Below, piece by piece: positions 25,959 through 35,386 of a stretch of DNA of 64,000 nt (the first letter of the stretch is position 1; the number at the start of each line of letters is the position of its first letter). Both the position numbers and the translations under genes were made by a program. The DNA is from Terriglobales bacterium (GTDB taxonomy: Bacteria; Acidobacteriota; Terriglobia; Terriglobales; Acidobacteriaceae): NCBI GenBank assembly GCA_035651995.1, contig DASRER010000022.1:1-64000 (forward strand), read 5' to 3'. The notes beneath the pieces were generated by a model that was not told the DNA's origin, did no database searches, and worked only from the letters and a program-made list of their open reading frames with translations.

Positions 25959-27119
25959 ATGAGTCTGCGTCGCAGGGCCGCCCTGGCGGCCACTATCCTG
26001 GGATTGCTGCTGTGGAGCGGCTGCGGCGACGTGTTCCGTCCCGTAGCATCGCCCATTCCGCAGAATCCCGGCGACCCGCAGCCTTCCAAGGAAGCGGTCG
26101 TCATCAACAACAACAACGGCGGAACGGGCACGGCGCAGCGCATCAACAGCGCGGGCGACACGGTGACCGCGGTGAATCCGGTCGGCAAGGGACCGGTCCA
26201 CGGCGCGTGGCTGGCCGGCGGCGTGCAGATCTATACCGCCAACCAGGCCGACGACACAGTCTCTGTGTTCACCGTTGTGACCACGGCGGGAGACGATACG
26301 ACGACCGTTGTACTGCCGCCCGGCGCCGCTCCCGGTTTTGTGCTTGGCACGACCGGCGTGACCACCTACGTGGCCAACTCCGGGCTGAGCTCGATTTCAG
26401 CCATCGATAACGGGTTGAACGTGGTGACGCGCGTGGTCCCGGTGGGCCGCAATCCTTCGTCGATCGCCGCCAACGCCGATGCGAGCAAGATTTACGTCGC
26501 CAACCGCACCGACGGCACGGTGAGCGTTGTGCAGACGCGGGACTTCAGCATCAAGACGACGCTGCCGGTGGGCAGTTCGCCGGCATGGGCGGTCTCGTCC
26601 ACGGACGGGAACGTGGTGTACGTGGTGAACCAGGGCAGCGGCACCGTTTCGGTGATCGATACCACGACCGACATCGTGGTGGGCACGGTGCCGGTGGGCA
26701 CCTCGCCGACGTTCGCGCTGTTCGACAAATCGCTGAAGCGGCTCTACGTGACCAATCGCGGATCGAACAGCGTGACCATTCTTAAAGCGGACGTTACGCC
26801 GCCGGTGGTGCTGGCCAACGTTCCGGTGGGCAGCGCGCCGGTTTCGGTGACGGCGCTGGCCGACGGCAGCCGCGCCTACGTGGCCAACTCGGGCAGCAAC
26901 ACGGTCAGCGTGATCAACGCGCTGAACAACACGATCCTGCGGACGATCACGGTAGGCAACGCGCCCGTATCGATCGTGTCCACCCCCGATGCCAGCAAGG
27001 TCATCGTGGCCAACCGCGACTCCAACACCATTTCCGACATCCGCACGTCGGACGACACTGTCGTCGCGACCATTCCTTCCTCGTCGCCGCGGCCGGTGTG
27101 GGTGACGCTCCAGCCGTAG
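25959..27119 (+). CDS. YVTN/YncE-type beta-propeller lipoprotein
   Basis: 386 residues. The signal peptide ends in a lipobox-like LLLWSGCGD, so Cys25 should be lipidated, linking it to lnt. From about residue 85 come repeated blades of ~42 residues with the consensus VYVANxxSxTVSVID and VPVGxxP; about seven are visible. Such proteins are surface or periplasmic propellers. No catalytic residues stand out, so a binding or adhesive role is likeliest. Confidence 0.85.
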   Translation: MSLRRRAALAATILGLLLWSGCGDVFRPVASPIPQNPGDPQPSKEAVVINNNNGGTGTAQRINSAGDTVTAVNPVGKGPVHGAWLAGGVQIYTANQADDTVSVFTVVTTAGDDTTTVVLPPGAAPGFVLGTTGVTTYVANSGLSSISAIDNGLNVVTRVVPVGRNPSSIAANADASKIYVANRTDGTVSVVQTRDFSIKTTLPVGSSPAWAVSSTDGNVVYVVNQGSGTVSVIDTTTDIVVGTVPVGTSPTFALFDKSLKRLYVTNRGSNSVTILKADVTPPVVLANVPVGSAPVSVTALADGSRAYVANSGSNTVSVINALNNTILRTITVGNAPVSIVSTPDASKVIVANRDSNTISDIRTSDDTVVATIPSSSPRPVWVTLQP

Positions 27120-27125
27120 AAACTG

Positions 27126-27155
27126 TTTCAAGTTTCGAGTTTCCAGTTTCGAGAA
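27126..27155. repeat. Period-7 degenerate array (AGTTTCS heptamers)
   Basis: Four heptamers of the form AGTTTC(G/C/A) directly after the propeller gene. The same unit is used in the array pair at 32112-32222. Confidence 0.65.
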
Positions 27156-27247
27156 TTCATCCGGCCGGCGACCAAATCGCAGTGGACTTTAGAAAGATCG
27201 CGGAAAGAGCATGCCACCCGCCCGGCTGGTTGTGCCGGGGCGCAATC

Positions 27248-27276
27248 GAAAAACGGGGCCGGTTGCCCGGCCCCGT
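27248..27276 (-). terminator. Rho-independent terminator of the second Oar-like gene
   Basis: A perfect 10-bp stem ACGGGGCCGG / CCGGCCCCGT (27253-27262 and 27267-27276) with a 4-nt loop. On the minus strand it is followed by five T residues (27248-27252). It lies 35 bp past the receptor stop. Confidence 0.85.
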
Positions 27277-27310
27277 GCGAGAGCGCAGTGCTCCGACGGC
27301 CCACTGCTCA

Positions 27311-30300
27311 TCAGAACTCAAACTTCAGTCCCAGCTCCATCACGCGGTTGCCGCCGGTGAACTGTTTCTGGTTGAGGAACAGCGGCGAGGTGACGTTGGA
27401 GTACGTCGTACTCAGCGCATTGTTCACCGTGCCGATCAGCACGCCGGTCTGGAAGACGGTGGGCTGTGCCAGTGCGAAGTTGCGGTGGTTGAAGATGTTC
27501 TGCACTGACACGCGGAACTGGATGTTCGAGTTTTCCGTTATGCGGAAGGCCTTGACGGTTCCCATGTTCCAGATGTTGAAGCCGGGTGACCGGAACGTGT
27601 TACGCCCGACGTTGGTTTGCGCGCCGAGCTGGGCTTCAGCGAACCTGGCATTGGGATTGTCGGCCACGTAGCCGGCTACGGCGGCGCTGGCGCAGTTAGC
27701 CATCGGGACTACCGAGGTAACGCCGCCTGCGCCTACGCACACCACACTGCTGGTGGTGGTGCCGGTGTTGCCGACGCCGTTGGGATTGAAGATGGCCCGG
27801 TCACCGGCGGCGTCGCCGTTGCCGTTCGCGTCGGTATCCGTAAGGATGGATATCGGCTGACCACTCTGCACCAGGTAATTGCCGGTCCACTCCCATCCGT
27901 TCACCACGTGGTTGAAGAAGCCGTTCCCGATGGGGGCCCTGGGCAGGTCCCAAACCCAGGAGAGGGCGAACTTGTGGCGGACGTCGAGGGTGGAGTTTCC
28001 GCGGTCGAGCGCGAGATTACGCCAATCCAGGGGACGGCGCGGGTTCACGCGGCTGCTGAACAGCTCGTTGGTCGCGTCGTCAATATTGTGCGCGTAAGTG
28101 TAGTCGCCGCGGAGGAAGAAGCCTTTGGAGAACCGGTGTTGCACGTCAATCGCCCCGGAGTGGTAAATGCTGTTGCCCAGAGCGGGAAACGAGGTGGCCG
28201 TGCTGTTGAATTCCGGGAGCTGGGTGGGGGAGAAGGCTTCGAAATCCGACAGCCGCGAGCCGCCGGTGATGACGGCCGGCACCTGCGATGCCGAGAAGAA
28301 CGTCGGCAGGGGGGCAATGCCGGCATCGAATGCGGTAAGAGTGTTGAGTCGGGCCTGGACGGGCAGTTCGAGGCTGCGGGTTCCGAGATAGCGGAGTTCC
28401 AGCAGGGTGTCTTTCACGAGTTCACGCTGCAGGCTCAGGGTCCAGGTTGCCACCTTGGGCTCCACAGTATCGAGGATGAGGCCCTGCGTGGCGAGTCGTG
28501 CGTCTGCGGCGGTCGCCGGCGGGACGTTCACCTGTAATAGTCCGCCACCGCCGAGGAACCCGGTGCCCGGCCCTCCCGCAAGGAAGTTGGCGCACCAGGG
28601 CGGAGCACCAGGCAGACCGCAGGTAACGTCCGGGTCCTGCTGGGTCTGCAACTGCGGTGGAAGCGACAGCAGCGGGAAGTTCTGCGGCGTCACGTCATAG
28701 GAGAGTCCGAAGCCGCCGCGCAATGAGGTCCTGCCGTCACCGAACAGGTCCCAGGCAAAGCCGACGCGCGGCATCACGTTGTTGGTGTCGGTGTGCGGTT
28801 CGCGGAAGATCATTTGTGTTGGCAGGTTCTGGAGGGACGGCAGGAACGGGACCCCGGGCAGCGAAGAGATGCTGTTCAGGGTTTGGGTCTTCACGCCGTT
28901 GGGATTGCTGTACCACTCGTAGCGCGCGCCCAGATTCAGGGTCAGACGGGGCGTGACCTTCCAGTCATCCTGCAGGAATCCATACAGCGCGTACTGGTTG
29001 CCGTCGAACAGGCCGGTGCCGGCGCCGCGCAGCGCGCCATTGAAGCCGGTAGGCACCACGTCGTTCACCAGCTCGCTCAGATTGGCGTAGTCCCATTCAC
29101 CGCGCGAGCGGGGCAAAAAATCAGACGGAGCGATGTAACGCCGATACTCCGGTCCGAACTTGAAGGTATGGTTCCCCTTCACGATGGTGGTGATGTTCAG
29201 CGCCTGGTAGTTGTTCTGGGTGTAGCTCTGCGGCGAATTGCCTTCCGGCCCGATGTTGAGACCAAGGGTGTCGATCTCAGCGTTGGGGAAGTTGGCAAAT
29301 GGGGTCGGGACAGTGAACGCCTGCACAAAGCGTGAGTACGAGAAGCGAATATCGTTGACGACATGAGGCGTAATGGAAAAGGCATCGGTCAGGATGGCCT
29401 TGCGGGTGTCAGCCGCGATATCGCCGGTGAACTGCGCTTGGGGCGTATCCGGGTTCACGTTGGGCGTACGAGCCCGGTCCCACAAGAAGCGCGCGCGGAT
29501 CGCGTGCTTCCCCAGGTTCACGTCTCCGTTGATGTTGAAGGTGTGATCGTTGGAGAAGTTAGGCGCTGCCGGCTGGATGGGGCCGATGGGAATGGCGACG
29601 CCATTGACCACCTCACTGCCGTTCGCCACCGGCGCGGTGGGGAACTGGGCCAGTATGTCGCGCACCTGCGGGCTGGCGGCCATGGAGGTCAACGCAGCCA
29701 GTCCCGCCGGGGTGGGCGAAAGCTGCGCGACCGCCGCCGACGACAGGCCGATGCCGGTGAACTGATAGGCGCCGAAAATGAAGATCTTGTTCTTGACGAT
29801 CGGACCGCCGATCAGGCCGCCCGCGCGGTTGCGGTCGACGCGCCGTGGCTCGGTGAGTCCGACTCCTTTTTCAAGGTTGTCCATGGCGTTGAAGTTACGG
29901 TTGTTGTTGAAGCCGAATGCGGCGCCGTGCCAGTTGTTCGTGCCCGACTTCGTGATGACGTTGAACTGTCCACCGGCGGAATGGCTCTGCTCGGCGGTGA
30001 AGGCGTTGGTGACCAGTTGAAAGTCGTTCACCGCCTCGGGAATCACGTCGGTCGTGTGTCCGGTCACGTCGATGCGGTTGTCGTCAACGCCGTCGATATT
30101 GAAGCTGTTGAGACGCGGACGGGCGCCGCCGATCGAGCCGCCTTCACCCAGAACGCCGGCGCCCTGGGACGTAGTATTGGGCGCCAGCAGCGCCAGGTTG
30201 AGCGGACCCCCGCCGAGTCCCGGGCTGGGTAGATCAGCGACGGCCTTGGAGCTGAAGTCGTTGCTGAGCTGGTAGGTATTGGTCTGCACGACGGGCGCGC

Positions 30301-30667
30301 CAGCCGTGACCTCCACGGTCGTGGTCGCCGAGGCGAGCTGCATTCTGGCGTCGGCCGTCGTGGGCTGGTTGGGCAGCACTTGCACGTCTTTGCGCTCAAA
30401 CTTGGCAAAGTTGGGCGCGCTGACGGTCACGGTGTACATGCCCGGCAGGACGTTCGAGAAAACAAAGATGCCCGCCGACGTCGTCTTGGTCGTAGTGGCA
30501 ACACCCGTCTGCTGGTTGGTGGCTGTCACGTCTGCGCTGGGCACGACTGCGCCGGTCTGGTCCAACACCGTGCCGCGCAGGGTGCCGGCTATCTGTTGTG
30601 ACCAGGCAGCAACACACAACAACATTGTGATCAGCACAATTGATATTGCGTACGGCTTACCTTTCAT
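27311..30667 (-). CDS. Oar-like TonB-dependent outer-membrane receptor (second copy)
   Basis: 1118 residues from ATG 30667, which has GGAGG 7 bp upstream; the frame is open further upstream but without coding character. A signal peptide (AISIVLITMLLCVAAWSQQ) is followed by the carboxypeptidase-regulatory domain (GTLRGTVLDQTGAVVPSADV), the plug with RSHSAGGQ-type turns and KSGTNNWHGAAFGF, and a large barrel ending VMELGLKFEF with terminal Phe. It is clearly diverged from the copy at 17546-20731, so it is not a recent duplication. A terminator follows. The substrate is unknown. Confidence 0.88.
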   Translation of the reverse strand: MKGKPYAISIVLITMLLCVAAWSQQIAGTLRGTVLDQTGAVVPSADVTATNQQTGVATTTKTTSAGIFVFSNVLPGMYTVTVSAPNFAKFERKDVQVLPNQPTTADARMQLASATTTVEVTAGAPVVQTNTYQLSNDFSSKAVADLPSPGLGGGPLNLALLAPNTTSQGAGVLGEGGSIGGARPRLNSFNIDGVDDNRIDVTGHTTDVIPEAVNDFQLVTNAFTAEQSHSAGGQFNVITKSGTNNWHGAAFGFNNNRNFNAMDNLEKGVGLTEPRRVDRNRAGGLIGGPIVKNKIFIFGAYQFTGIGLSSAAVAQLSPTPAGLAALTSMAASPQVRDILAQFPTAPVANGSEVVNGVAIPIGPIQPAAPNFSNDHTFNINGDVNLGKHAIRARFLWDRARTPNVNPDTPQAQFTGDIAADTRKAILTDAFSITPHVVNDIRFSYSRFVQAFTVPTPFANFPNAEIDTLGLNIGPEGNSPQSYTQNNYQALNITTIVKGNHTFKFGPEYRRYIAPSDFLPRSRGEWDYANLSELVNDVVPTGFNGALRGAGTGLFDGNQYALYGFLQDDWKVTPRLTLNLGARYEWYSNPNGVKTQTLNSISSLPGVPFLPSLQNLPTQMIFREPHTDTNNVMPRVGFAWDLFGDGRTSLRGGFGLSYDVTPQNFPLLSLPPQLQTQQDPDVTCGLPGAPPWCANFLAGGPGTGFLGGGGLLQVNVPPATAADARLATQGLILDTVEPKVATWTLSLQRELVKDTLLELRYLGTRSLELPVQARLNTLTAFDAGIAPLPTFFSASQVPAVITGGSRLSDFEAFSPTQLPEFNSTATSFPALGNSIYHSGAIDVQHRFSKGFFLRGDYTYAHNIDDATNELFSSRVNPRRPLDWRNLALDRGNSTLDVRHKFALSWVWDLPRAPIGNGFFNHVVNGWEWTGNYLVQSGQPISILTDTDANGNGDAAGDRAIFNPNGVGNTGTTTSSVVCVGAGGVTSVVPMANCASAAVAGYVADNPNARFAEAQLGAQTNVGRNTFRSPGFNIWNMGTVKAFRITENSNIQFRVSVQNIFNHRNFALAQPTVFQTGVLIGTVNNALSTTYSNVTSPLFLNQKQFTGGNRVMELGLKFEF

Positions 30668-31176
30668 TGGTTGTCCTCCGGGAGGAGCGGGCGGGCGGCG
30701 AACCGCGCGACCGGCAGCCTCGTGGTAGCAGCGGCCATGGAGGGCCGCCGGCGGGTTAGACCGGCTGACCGAATCCGTAGGCCGCTCGTTGTTGAACAGA
30801 TGACCAGGGCCAGGCGAGACCCTGGCGGGCAGGAGCGATAACGACCACGCTCTTCGTGGAGCGAAATAAGGCCGGAAGCGGCGAAGACTGAGGAAGTCGT
30901 CCAGAGAGACAGCACCATGGTTCGGCCCTCTGGGCTCCACCGCCGGACGAGGGGAACGCGGTGGCGCGCAGATTACTCACCCTTCGTGGTGCACGCCCCT
31001 TGCCAGCGGGGAGAACAAACCGCGCCCGTAGGATGAACGACTTAGGGCTGGTAAGGTGAATCCAGTAGCAGCTCACTCCGGGAAAATGGAAAAAGCAGAG
31101 TTGCCGCCTTTGGAATTGCGGAGCGGCGCCGGAATGGAAGTTTTTACCCGTTTACTCTCACCGGCGTCGGCGCGGG
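30668..31176. other. Long intergenic region upstream of second Oar-like gene
   Basis: 509 bp between the receptor start and the cheX stop, both on the minus strand. It should contain the receptor promoter and leader. I see small imperfect hairpins (for example CCAGGG...CCCTGG near 30810) but no confident promoter, riboswitch or gene. Confidence 0.4.
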
Positions 31177-31665
31177 TCATTCGGACGAGCGCTCGGACTT
31201 GCGCCGGCGGTGGTAGCGCATGGCCACGTTTACGTACACAGCGCCGTGGTCCGTGGTGAAACACATGACCAGCGCCTCGGTGTCCTCCGAGCCGGCGAGT
31301 CCGGCTTCCTGCGCGTGCCGGGCGGGTGGATGCACCTTGAAGCGAAAACCCTGATCGTTGAGCGCGGTGACGGCGTTGCCGATGACCAGGTTCGCCAGTT
31401 CGCAGACGGCCTCGGGCAGCATCTCGTCGGTGGGCTCGGCGTCGCTGCCGAGCTGCTGCAGTACCCGCGAAGCGACGGGCGGTTCCATGTCGACGATCAC
31501 GCGGCCCTCGATCTCGCCGGTGATCTCGACGATGGCGGCGAGACCTTTGCGGCGATACGTCTCTTCGTCCATGCTGACGTCACCGACCTGCGGCGGCGCC
31601 TGCATGGTCTGGGCGAGCACGGCGTCGGCTGCGTTGATGAAGGGCTGAATGAGTTCCATTCTCAT
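31177..31665 (-). CDS. cheX: CheX-family chemotaxis phosphatase
   Basis: 162 residues. The CheC/CheX/FliY-type signature with catalytic Glu and Asn lies in CELANLVIGNAVTAL (Glu89, Asn92 three residues on). The N-terminal half (LIQPFINAADAVLAQTM) matches CheX. The protein should dephosphorylate the CheY-type receivers of this island. Its ATG overlaps the preceding cheY stop by 4 bp. It is the last gene of the minus-strand che operon. The C-terminal RYHRRRKSERSSE is a basic extension. Confidence 0.85.
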   Translation of the reverse strand: MRMELIQPFINAADAVLAQTMQAPPQVGDVSMDEETYRRKGLAAIVEITGEIEGRVIVDMEPPVASRVLQQLGSDAEPTDEMLPEAVCELANLVIGNAVTALNDQGFRFKVHPPARHAQEAGLAGSEDTEALVMCFTTDHGAVYVNVAMRYHRRRKSERSSE

Positions 31666-32096
31666 GAGCGCACGCTCACCGCGGCGGTCTGGGCGGCCGT
31701 ATCGTTGATCACGTACTTCAGCACTTCATAAAGGATGGAAGGGTTGACCGGCTTCTGCACGAAGTGGCGCGCGCCCTTCTGCAGCGCGGTCACGATGTTT
31801 TCCTGGTAGCCGACCGATGACACCATGACCACGCGCGCCCTGGGATCGAAGTCGATGATGCGCTGCAGCGCCTCCAGTCCCTCGACCTTGGGCATGGTGA
31901 TGTCCATCAGCACGACGTCGGGCGTGCAGCGCCGATATTCGGCCAGGGCGGCGGCGCCGTCGCCGGCTTCGCCCACCACTTCGACGCCGAACGAGTTCAG
32001 CATCTTGGCCAGGTTCTTGCGCGCGAAGATGGAGTCATCCACCACCAGGCAGCGCACCGGGTGTCCGTCATTGGATTGCAGAGGCGCGTACTCCAT
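31662..32096 (-). CDS. cheY: CheY-like single-domain response regulator
   Basis: 144 residues from ATG 32096, with GGGGG 5 bp upstream. Receiver residues: acidic pair in LVVDDS, phospho-acceptor Asp65 in VVLMDITMPK, Lys in HFVQKPVNP. A short C-terminal tail has no output domain. It should receive phosphate from the CheA encoded in the same operon and be reset by CheX. Between this gene and cheB lie 129 bp carrying a repeat pair. Confidence 0.88.
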   Translation of the reverse strand: MEYAPLQSNDGHPVRCLVVDDSIFARKNLAKMLNSFGVEVVGEAGDGAAALAEYRRCTPDVVLMDITMPKVEGLEALQRIIDFDPRARVVMVSSVGYQENIVTALQKGARHFVQKPVNPSILYEVLKYVINDTAAQTAAVSVRS

Positions 32097-32111
32097 AAAA
32101 ACCCCCAAAAG

Positions 32112-32222
32112 CAGTCTCCAGTTTCCAGTTTCAAGTTTCCAGTAAAACCAGCCGCCAACCCGTTGCTTGCCGGGTTCGTGCCTTCCCGCCCCAGCACCCC
32201 TTAAAACTTGAAACTCGAAACC
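32112..32222. repeat. Inverted pair of period-7 arrays between cheB and cheY
   Basis: 32112-32142 is a tandem of CAGTTTC-like heptamers; 32203-32222 carries the reverse complement (AAACTTGAAACTCGAAACC). About 60 bp separate them. The pair lies inside the che operon, so it would be transcribed as a potential long-range hairpin. Confidence 0.75.
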
Positions 32223-32225
32223 GCT

Positions 32226-33320
32226 TCATTCGTTGGCCGCGCGTGCCACCGGCAAACACTGCGCGATGATGGCGTTGGCCATCGCCTCGAGCGGCACTAC
32301 GCGCGCGGCAAAACCGCGCTCGATGGCTGCCTTCGGCATGCCATACACCACGCAAGATTTTTCGTCCTGGGCGATGGTCAGCCCGCCCGCGGTCTTCACC
32401 GCGCCCATGCCCTCGGCGCCGTCCTCGCCCATGCCGGTGAGCAACACGGCCATGGCGCGCGGGCCGAATGTCTCGGCCACACTCTGAAACAGGGCGTTCG
32501 CTGAAGGACGGTGGCCGCCGATCTTCAAATCGTCGCCCAGCGCGACCACGTCGCCCAGCGACATGCGGCGGACGCGCAGGTGCCGATTGCCGGGGCACAC
32601 GAGCACACGGCCGGCGAGCAGCAGGTCGCCGGATTGCGCCTCCTTTACTTCCAGCGCGCAGGTTTCGTTGAGCCGGCGGGCAAACATCTCGGTAAAGCCC
32701 TCGGGCATGTGCTGCACGACCAGAAGCGCGGCGGGTAAGTCCGCCGGAAGCTGCGCCAGCACGAACTGAAGCGCGTTCGGGCCGCCGGTGGACGCGGCGA
32801 TGGCAACCACCCTGTCGGGCCGGCGGCTCGCATCCGGGCGCGGGCGGCGCGGCGACGCGGCGCGAACAGCGTCGGGCAGGCGCAGCGCGGGAGGCGATTC
32901 GATCTGGGCGGCGGCCTTGATCTTACGCACGAGGTCGGCGGCGATTTCGCCCATGCCGGCGGTGACGTTCTCCGGCTTGGCGATGAAATCGACTGCGCCC
33001 AGCGCGAGCGCGTTCAGCGTGGCCGTGGCGCCCTCGGTGCTGTGCGCGCTCACCACGATGACCGGCAGGCGCCGCCGGCGCATGATCTCGCGGAGCGTTT
33101 CGATCCCGCTCATCCGCGGCATTTCCAGGTCGAGCGTGACCACGTCGGGCTTGAGCTCTTCGATCTTCCTCAGGGCGAAAGCGCCGTCCATCGCGGTGCC
33201 GGCGACCTCGATCGCCGGATCGCCCGCGAGCAGCTCGGGAATGAACTTGCGCATGAGCGCCGAGTCGTCAACTACGAGGACGCGAACGGGGCGCGACGTT
33301 GTTCGAATGCCGCCGGTCAT
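32226..33320 (-). CDS. cheB: Chemotaxis protein-glutamate methylesterase/deamidase
   Basis: 364 residues. The N-terminal receiver has phospho-acceptor Asp64 in VVTLDLEMPR. The linker (about 140-180) is Arg/Pro-rich. The C-terminal methylesterase has the catalytic Ser in AIAASTGGPNALQ, the His in VVQHMPEGFT and the Asp in LTGMGEDGAEGM. It removes methyl groups added by CheR from the receptor helices. Its start overlaps the cheA stop by 4 bp. Confidence 0.95.
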   Translation of the reverse strand: MTGGIRTTSRPVRVLVVDDSALMRKFIPELLAGDPAIEVAGTAMDGAFALRKIEELKPDVVTLDLEMPRMSGIETLREIMRRRRLPVIVVSAHSTEGATATLNALALGAVDFIAKPENVTAGMGEIAADLVRKIKAAAQIESPPALRLPDAVRAASPRRPRPDASRRPDRVVAIAASTGGPNALQFVLAQLPADLPAALLVVQHMPEGFTEMFARRLNETCALEVKEAQSGDLLLAGRVLVCPGNRHLRVRRMSLGDVVALGDDLKIGGHRPSANALFQSVAETFGPRAMAVLLTGMGEDGAEGMGAVKTAGGLTIAQDEKSCVVYGMPKAAIERGFAARVVPLEAMANAIIAQCLPVARAANE

Positions 33321-35386
33321 GGGCGCACCCCCAGGTCGCCGGACGACGCGGATTTGCGTGCCTCGCCTTGCTCCGCTGCGACCGAGAAGTGCGCCAGGCG
33401 TTGCGCCACCGCGGCGAGGTTCAGGATGAGCACCACGCGGCCGTCGCCGAGCACAGATGCGCCGCTGACCAGGTCGGTGGCCACGAGCTTGTCGTCGAAA
33501 CTCTTCACCACCAGCTCTTCTTCGCCGTGCATGCCGTCTACCACGAGGCCGATCTTGCGGTCGCCGAGAGCGACCACCACCACGAAGAAGCGGCGGCGCG
33601 CGACATTGGCTGACGCGGCCAGGCGGTCCATCCGGATGAGGGTGATCACCTGTTCGCGGAGGTGGAGCACTTCATGCTGTTCCACGCGATGAATGTCGGC
33701 TTCGCCGGCGCGCGTGATTTCGACAACCGACGACAGCGGCACGGCATAGAGGCGCTCGCCTGAGCGAAACAGCAGCGCCTTGATGATGGCCAGCGTCAGC
33801 GGCACCCGCACGCGGACCGTGGTGCCGCGTCCGGGCTCGCTTTCCAGCGAGACCGTTCCTTTGAGCGAGTGGACTACGCTGCGCACCACGTCCATGCCGA
33901 CGCCGCGCCCGGAAACTTCACTGATCTGGGAAGCGGTGCTGAAGCCGGGCTGGAAGATGAGATCGAGCGCCTCGCTGTCACTCAAGCGCCCGGCGGCAGC
34001 GGCGGAGAGCAGCTTCTTTTCGACCGCGCGGGCGCGCAGGCGCGCAGGGTCGAGGCCGCGTCCGTCGTCGCTGATCTCGATAACCACAAAGCCGGCCTGA
34101 TGAAACGCGTTCATGCGCACTTTGCCCTGGGGCGGCTTGCCGGCAGCGGCGCGCTCCTGGGGGGTCTCGATGCCGTGGTCCACGGCGTTGCGCACCACGT
34201 GCATCACCGGCTCGGGAAGCGCGTCGAGAATGGTTTTGTCGAGCTCGGTGCGTTCGCCGCCCATCTCCAAAGCCACGTCTTTGCCGCAGAACCGCGCGGT
34301 GTCGCGCACGATGCGCGGCACCCGGCGGAAGAGCTGGCGCAGCTCGACCATGCGGATCTTCATGACCGATTTCTGCAACTGGTTCAGCACGCGGCTGTGA
34401 AAGGCCATGGCGTCGGCCAGCCGCCCGCGCAGGGGATGGCGGCGGTCGATGTGTTCGCCGGCTTCGTGCACGGCCTGCTGCAGCACCGAGCGGGCGATGA
34501 TCAGCTCGCCGAGCAGGTTCATGACCGAGTCGATGCGTTCGGCCTCCACCCTCAGCAGCGGCGAGAGCGATGCAGGCGCCGGCTCGGCGGCTTCGGGTTC
34601 GGCCTTCGCCGCCGCAACCGAAGCGGCGGCAGCGTGATCGGCTGCCTGCCAGGGCTCGACGTCTACTTGCGAAATCAAGGCGGGCACGCGGCACTGCCGC
34701 GCGATGGCGTGTGCGTCGCGATCGGTGGCGACGACCGCGTGGAGAGCATTGATGCCGGCGATGTCGTCACCCTCATGCGGACGAACCGCCAGCACCAGCC
34801 CCAGCGACTGCAGCGCGCGCCGGCCGAGCTCGAACGCGGCGGCAGGCAGCGCGCATTGGGGATCGAGGTGCAAGGTAAGGGCAACCACGCGTTTGCCCGC
34901 GGACTGCGCGTTGCCGAAGGTGAGCCGTTCGTATTCGGTCCATTGCGGCGCGCCGGCGGCGGCCGGAGCGGGCTCGCTCTCCGTACGACGCTGCGGCTTC
35001 GCCGCGGAGCTGCGCAATTGCGCCACACGCCCGCGCAAGGCGGTTGCGGGGGCCGGCTGCGCCCCGCTGCGGTAGGCCGCGAGCATGCACTCAAACGCGT
35101 CGGTGCTGGCCAGGACGAGCTCGATGACTTCGCTCTTGGCGGGCAGCGCTTCGGGATCGAGCGCGTCTTCCAGCTCGTGCGCCAATTCGGTGACTTCACG
35201 GAAGCCGCACACGGCCGAATCGCCCTTGAGCGTGTGCACGGCGCGGCGGATGCTGCGAATGAGTTCGGGATGCGCGCCTTTGGCCTCGAGCGCCAGCGCG
35301 TCTTCGCTGAGCGAATGCAGGATTTCCTGGGCGCTCTCGAAGAACACCTGGCGAAGCTCGGCCATGCGCTGCTCGTCGCGCTTCAT
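33317..35386 (-). CDS. cheA: Chemotaxis histidine kinase CheA
   Basis: 689 residues from ATG 35386, which overlaps the cheR stop as ATGA. Domains: HPt with His51 in RRAVHTLKGDSAVCGF; a P2-like variable region (about 150-265); P3 dimerisation (LRVEAERIDSVMNLLGELIIARSVL); P4 ATPase with N-box VRNAVDHGIETP, G1 ISDDGRGLD and G2 VSGRGVGMDVVRS; and a P5 CheW-like regulatory domain (RSGERLYAVPLSSVVEI). No receiver is fused. It is the only CheA in the window although two receptor sets are present. Confidence 0.95.
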   Translation of the reverse strand: MKRDEQRMAELRQVFFESAQEILHSLSEDALALEAKGAHPELIRSIRRAVHTLKGDSAVCGFREVTELAHELEDALDPEALPAKSEVIELVLASTDAFECMLAAYRSGAQPAPATALRGRVAQLRSSAAKPQRRTESEPAPAAAGAPQWTEYERLTFGNAQSAGKRVVALTLHLDPQCALPAAAFELGRRALQSLGLVLAVRPHEGDDIAGINALHAVVATDRDAHAIARQCRVPALISQVDVEPWQAADHAAAASVAAAKAEPEAAEPAPASLSPLLRVEAERIDSVMNLLGELIIARSVLQQAVHEAGEHIDRRHPLRGRLADAMAFHSRVLNQLQKSVMKIRMVELRQLFRRVPRIVRDTARFCGKDVALEMGGERTELDKTILDALPEPVMHVVRNAVDHGIETPQERAAAGKPPQGKVRMNAFHQAGFVVIEISDDGRGLDPARLRARAVEKKLLSAAAAGRLSDSEALDLIFQPGFSTASQISEVSGRGVGMDVVRSVVHSLKGTVSLESEPGRGTTVRVRVPLTLAIIKALLFRSGERLYAVPLSSVVEITRAGEADIHRVEQHEVLHLREQVITLIRMDRLAASANVARRRFFVVVVALGDRKIGLVVDGMHGEEELVVKSFDDKLVATDLVSGASVLGDGRVVLILNLAAVAQRLAHFSVAAEQGEARKSASSGDLGVRP

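Noticed and set aside
30668-31176. Small RNA or riboswitch in the 509-bp region upstream of the second Oar-like gene
   Set aside because: Only short imperfect stems are visible, no family consensus could be matched, and such stems are expected in GC-rich sequence.
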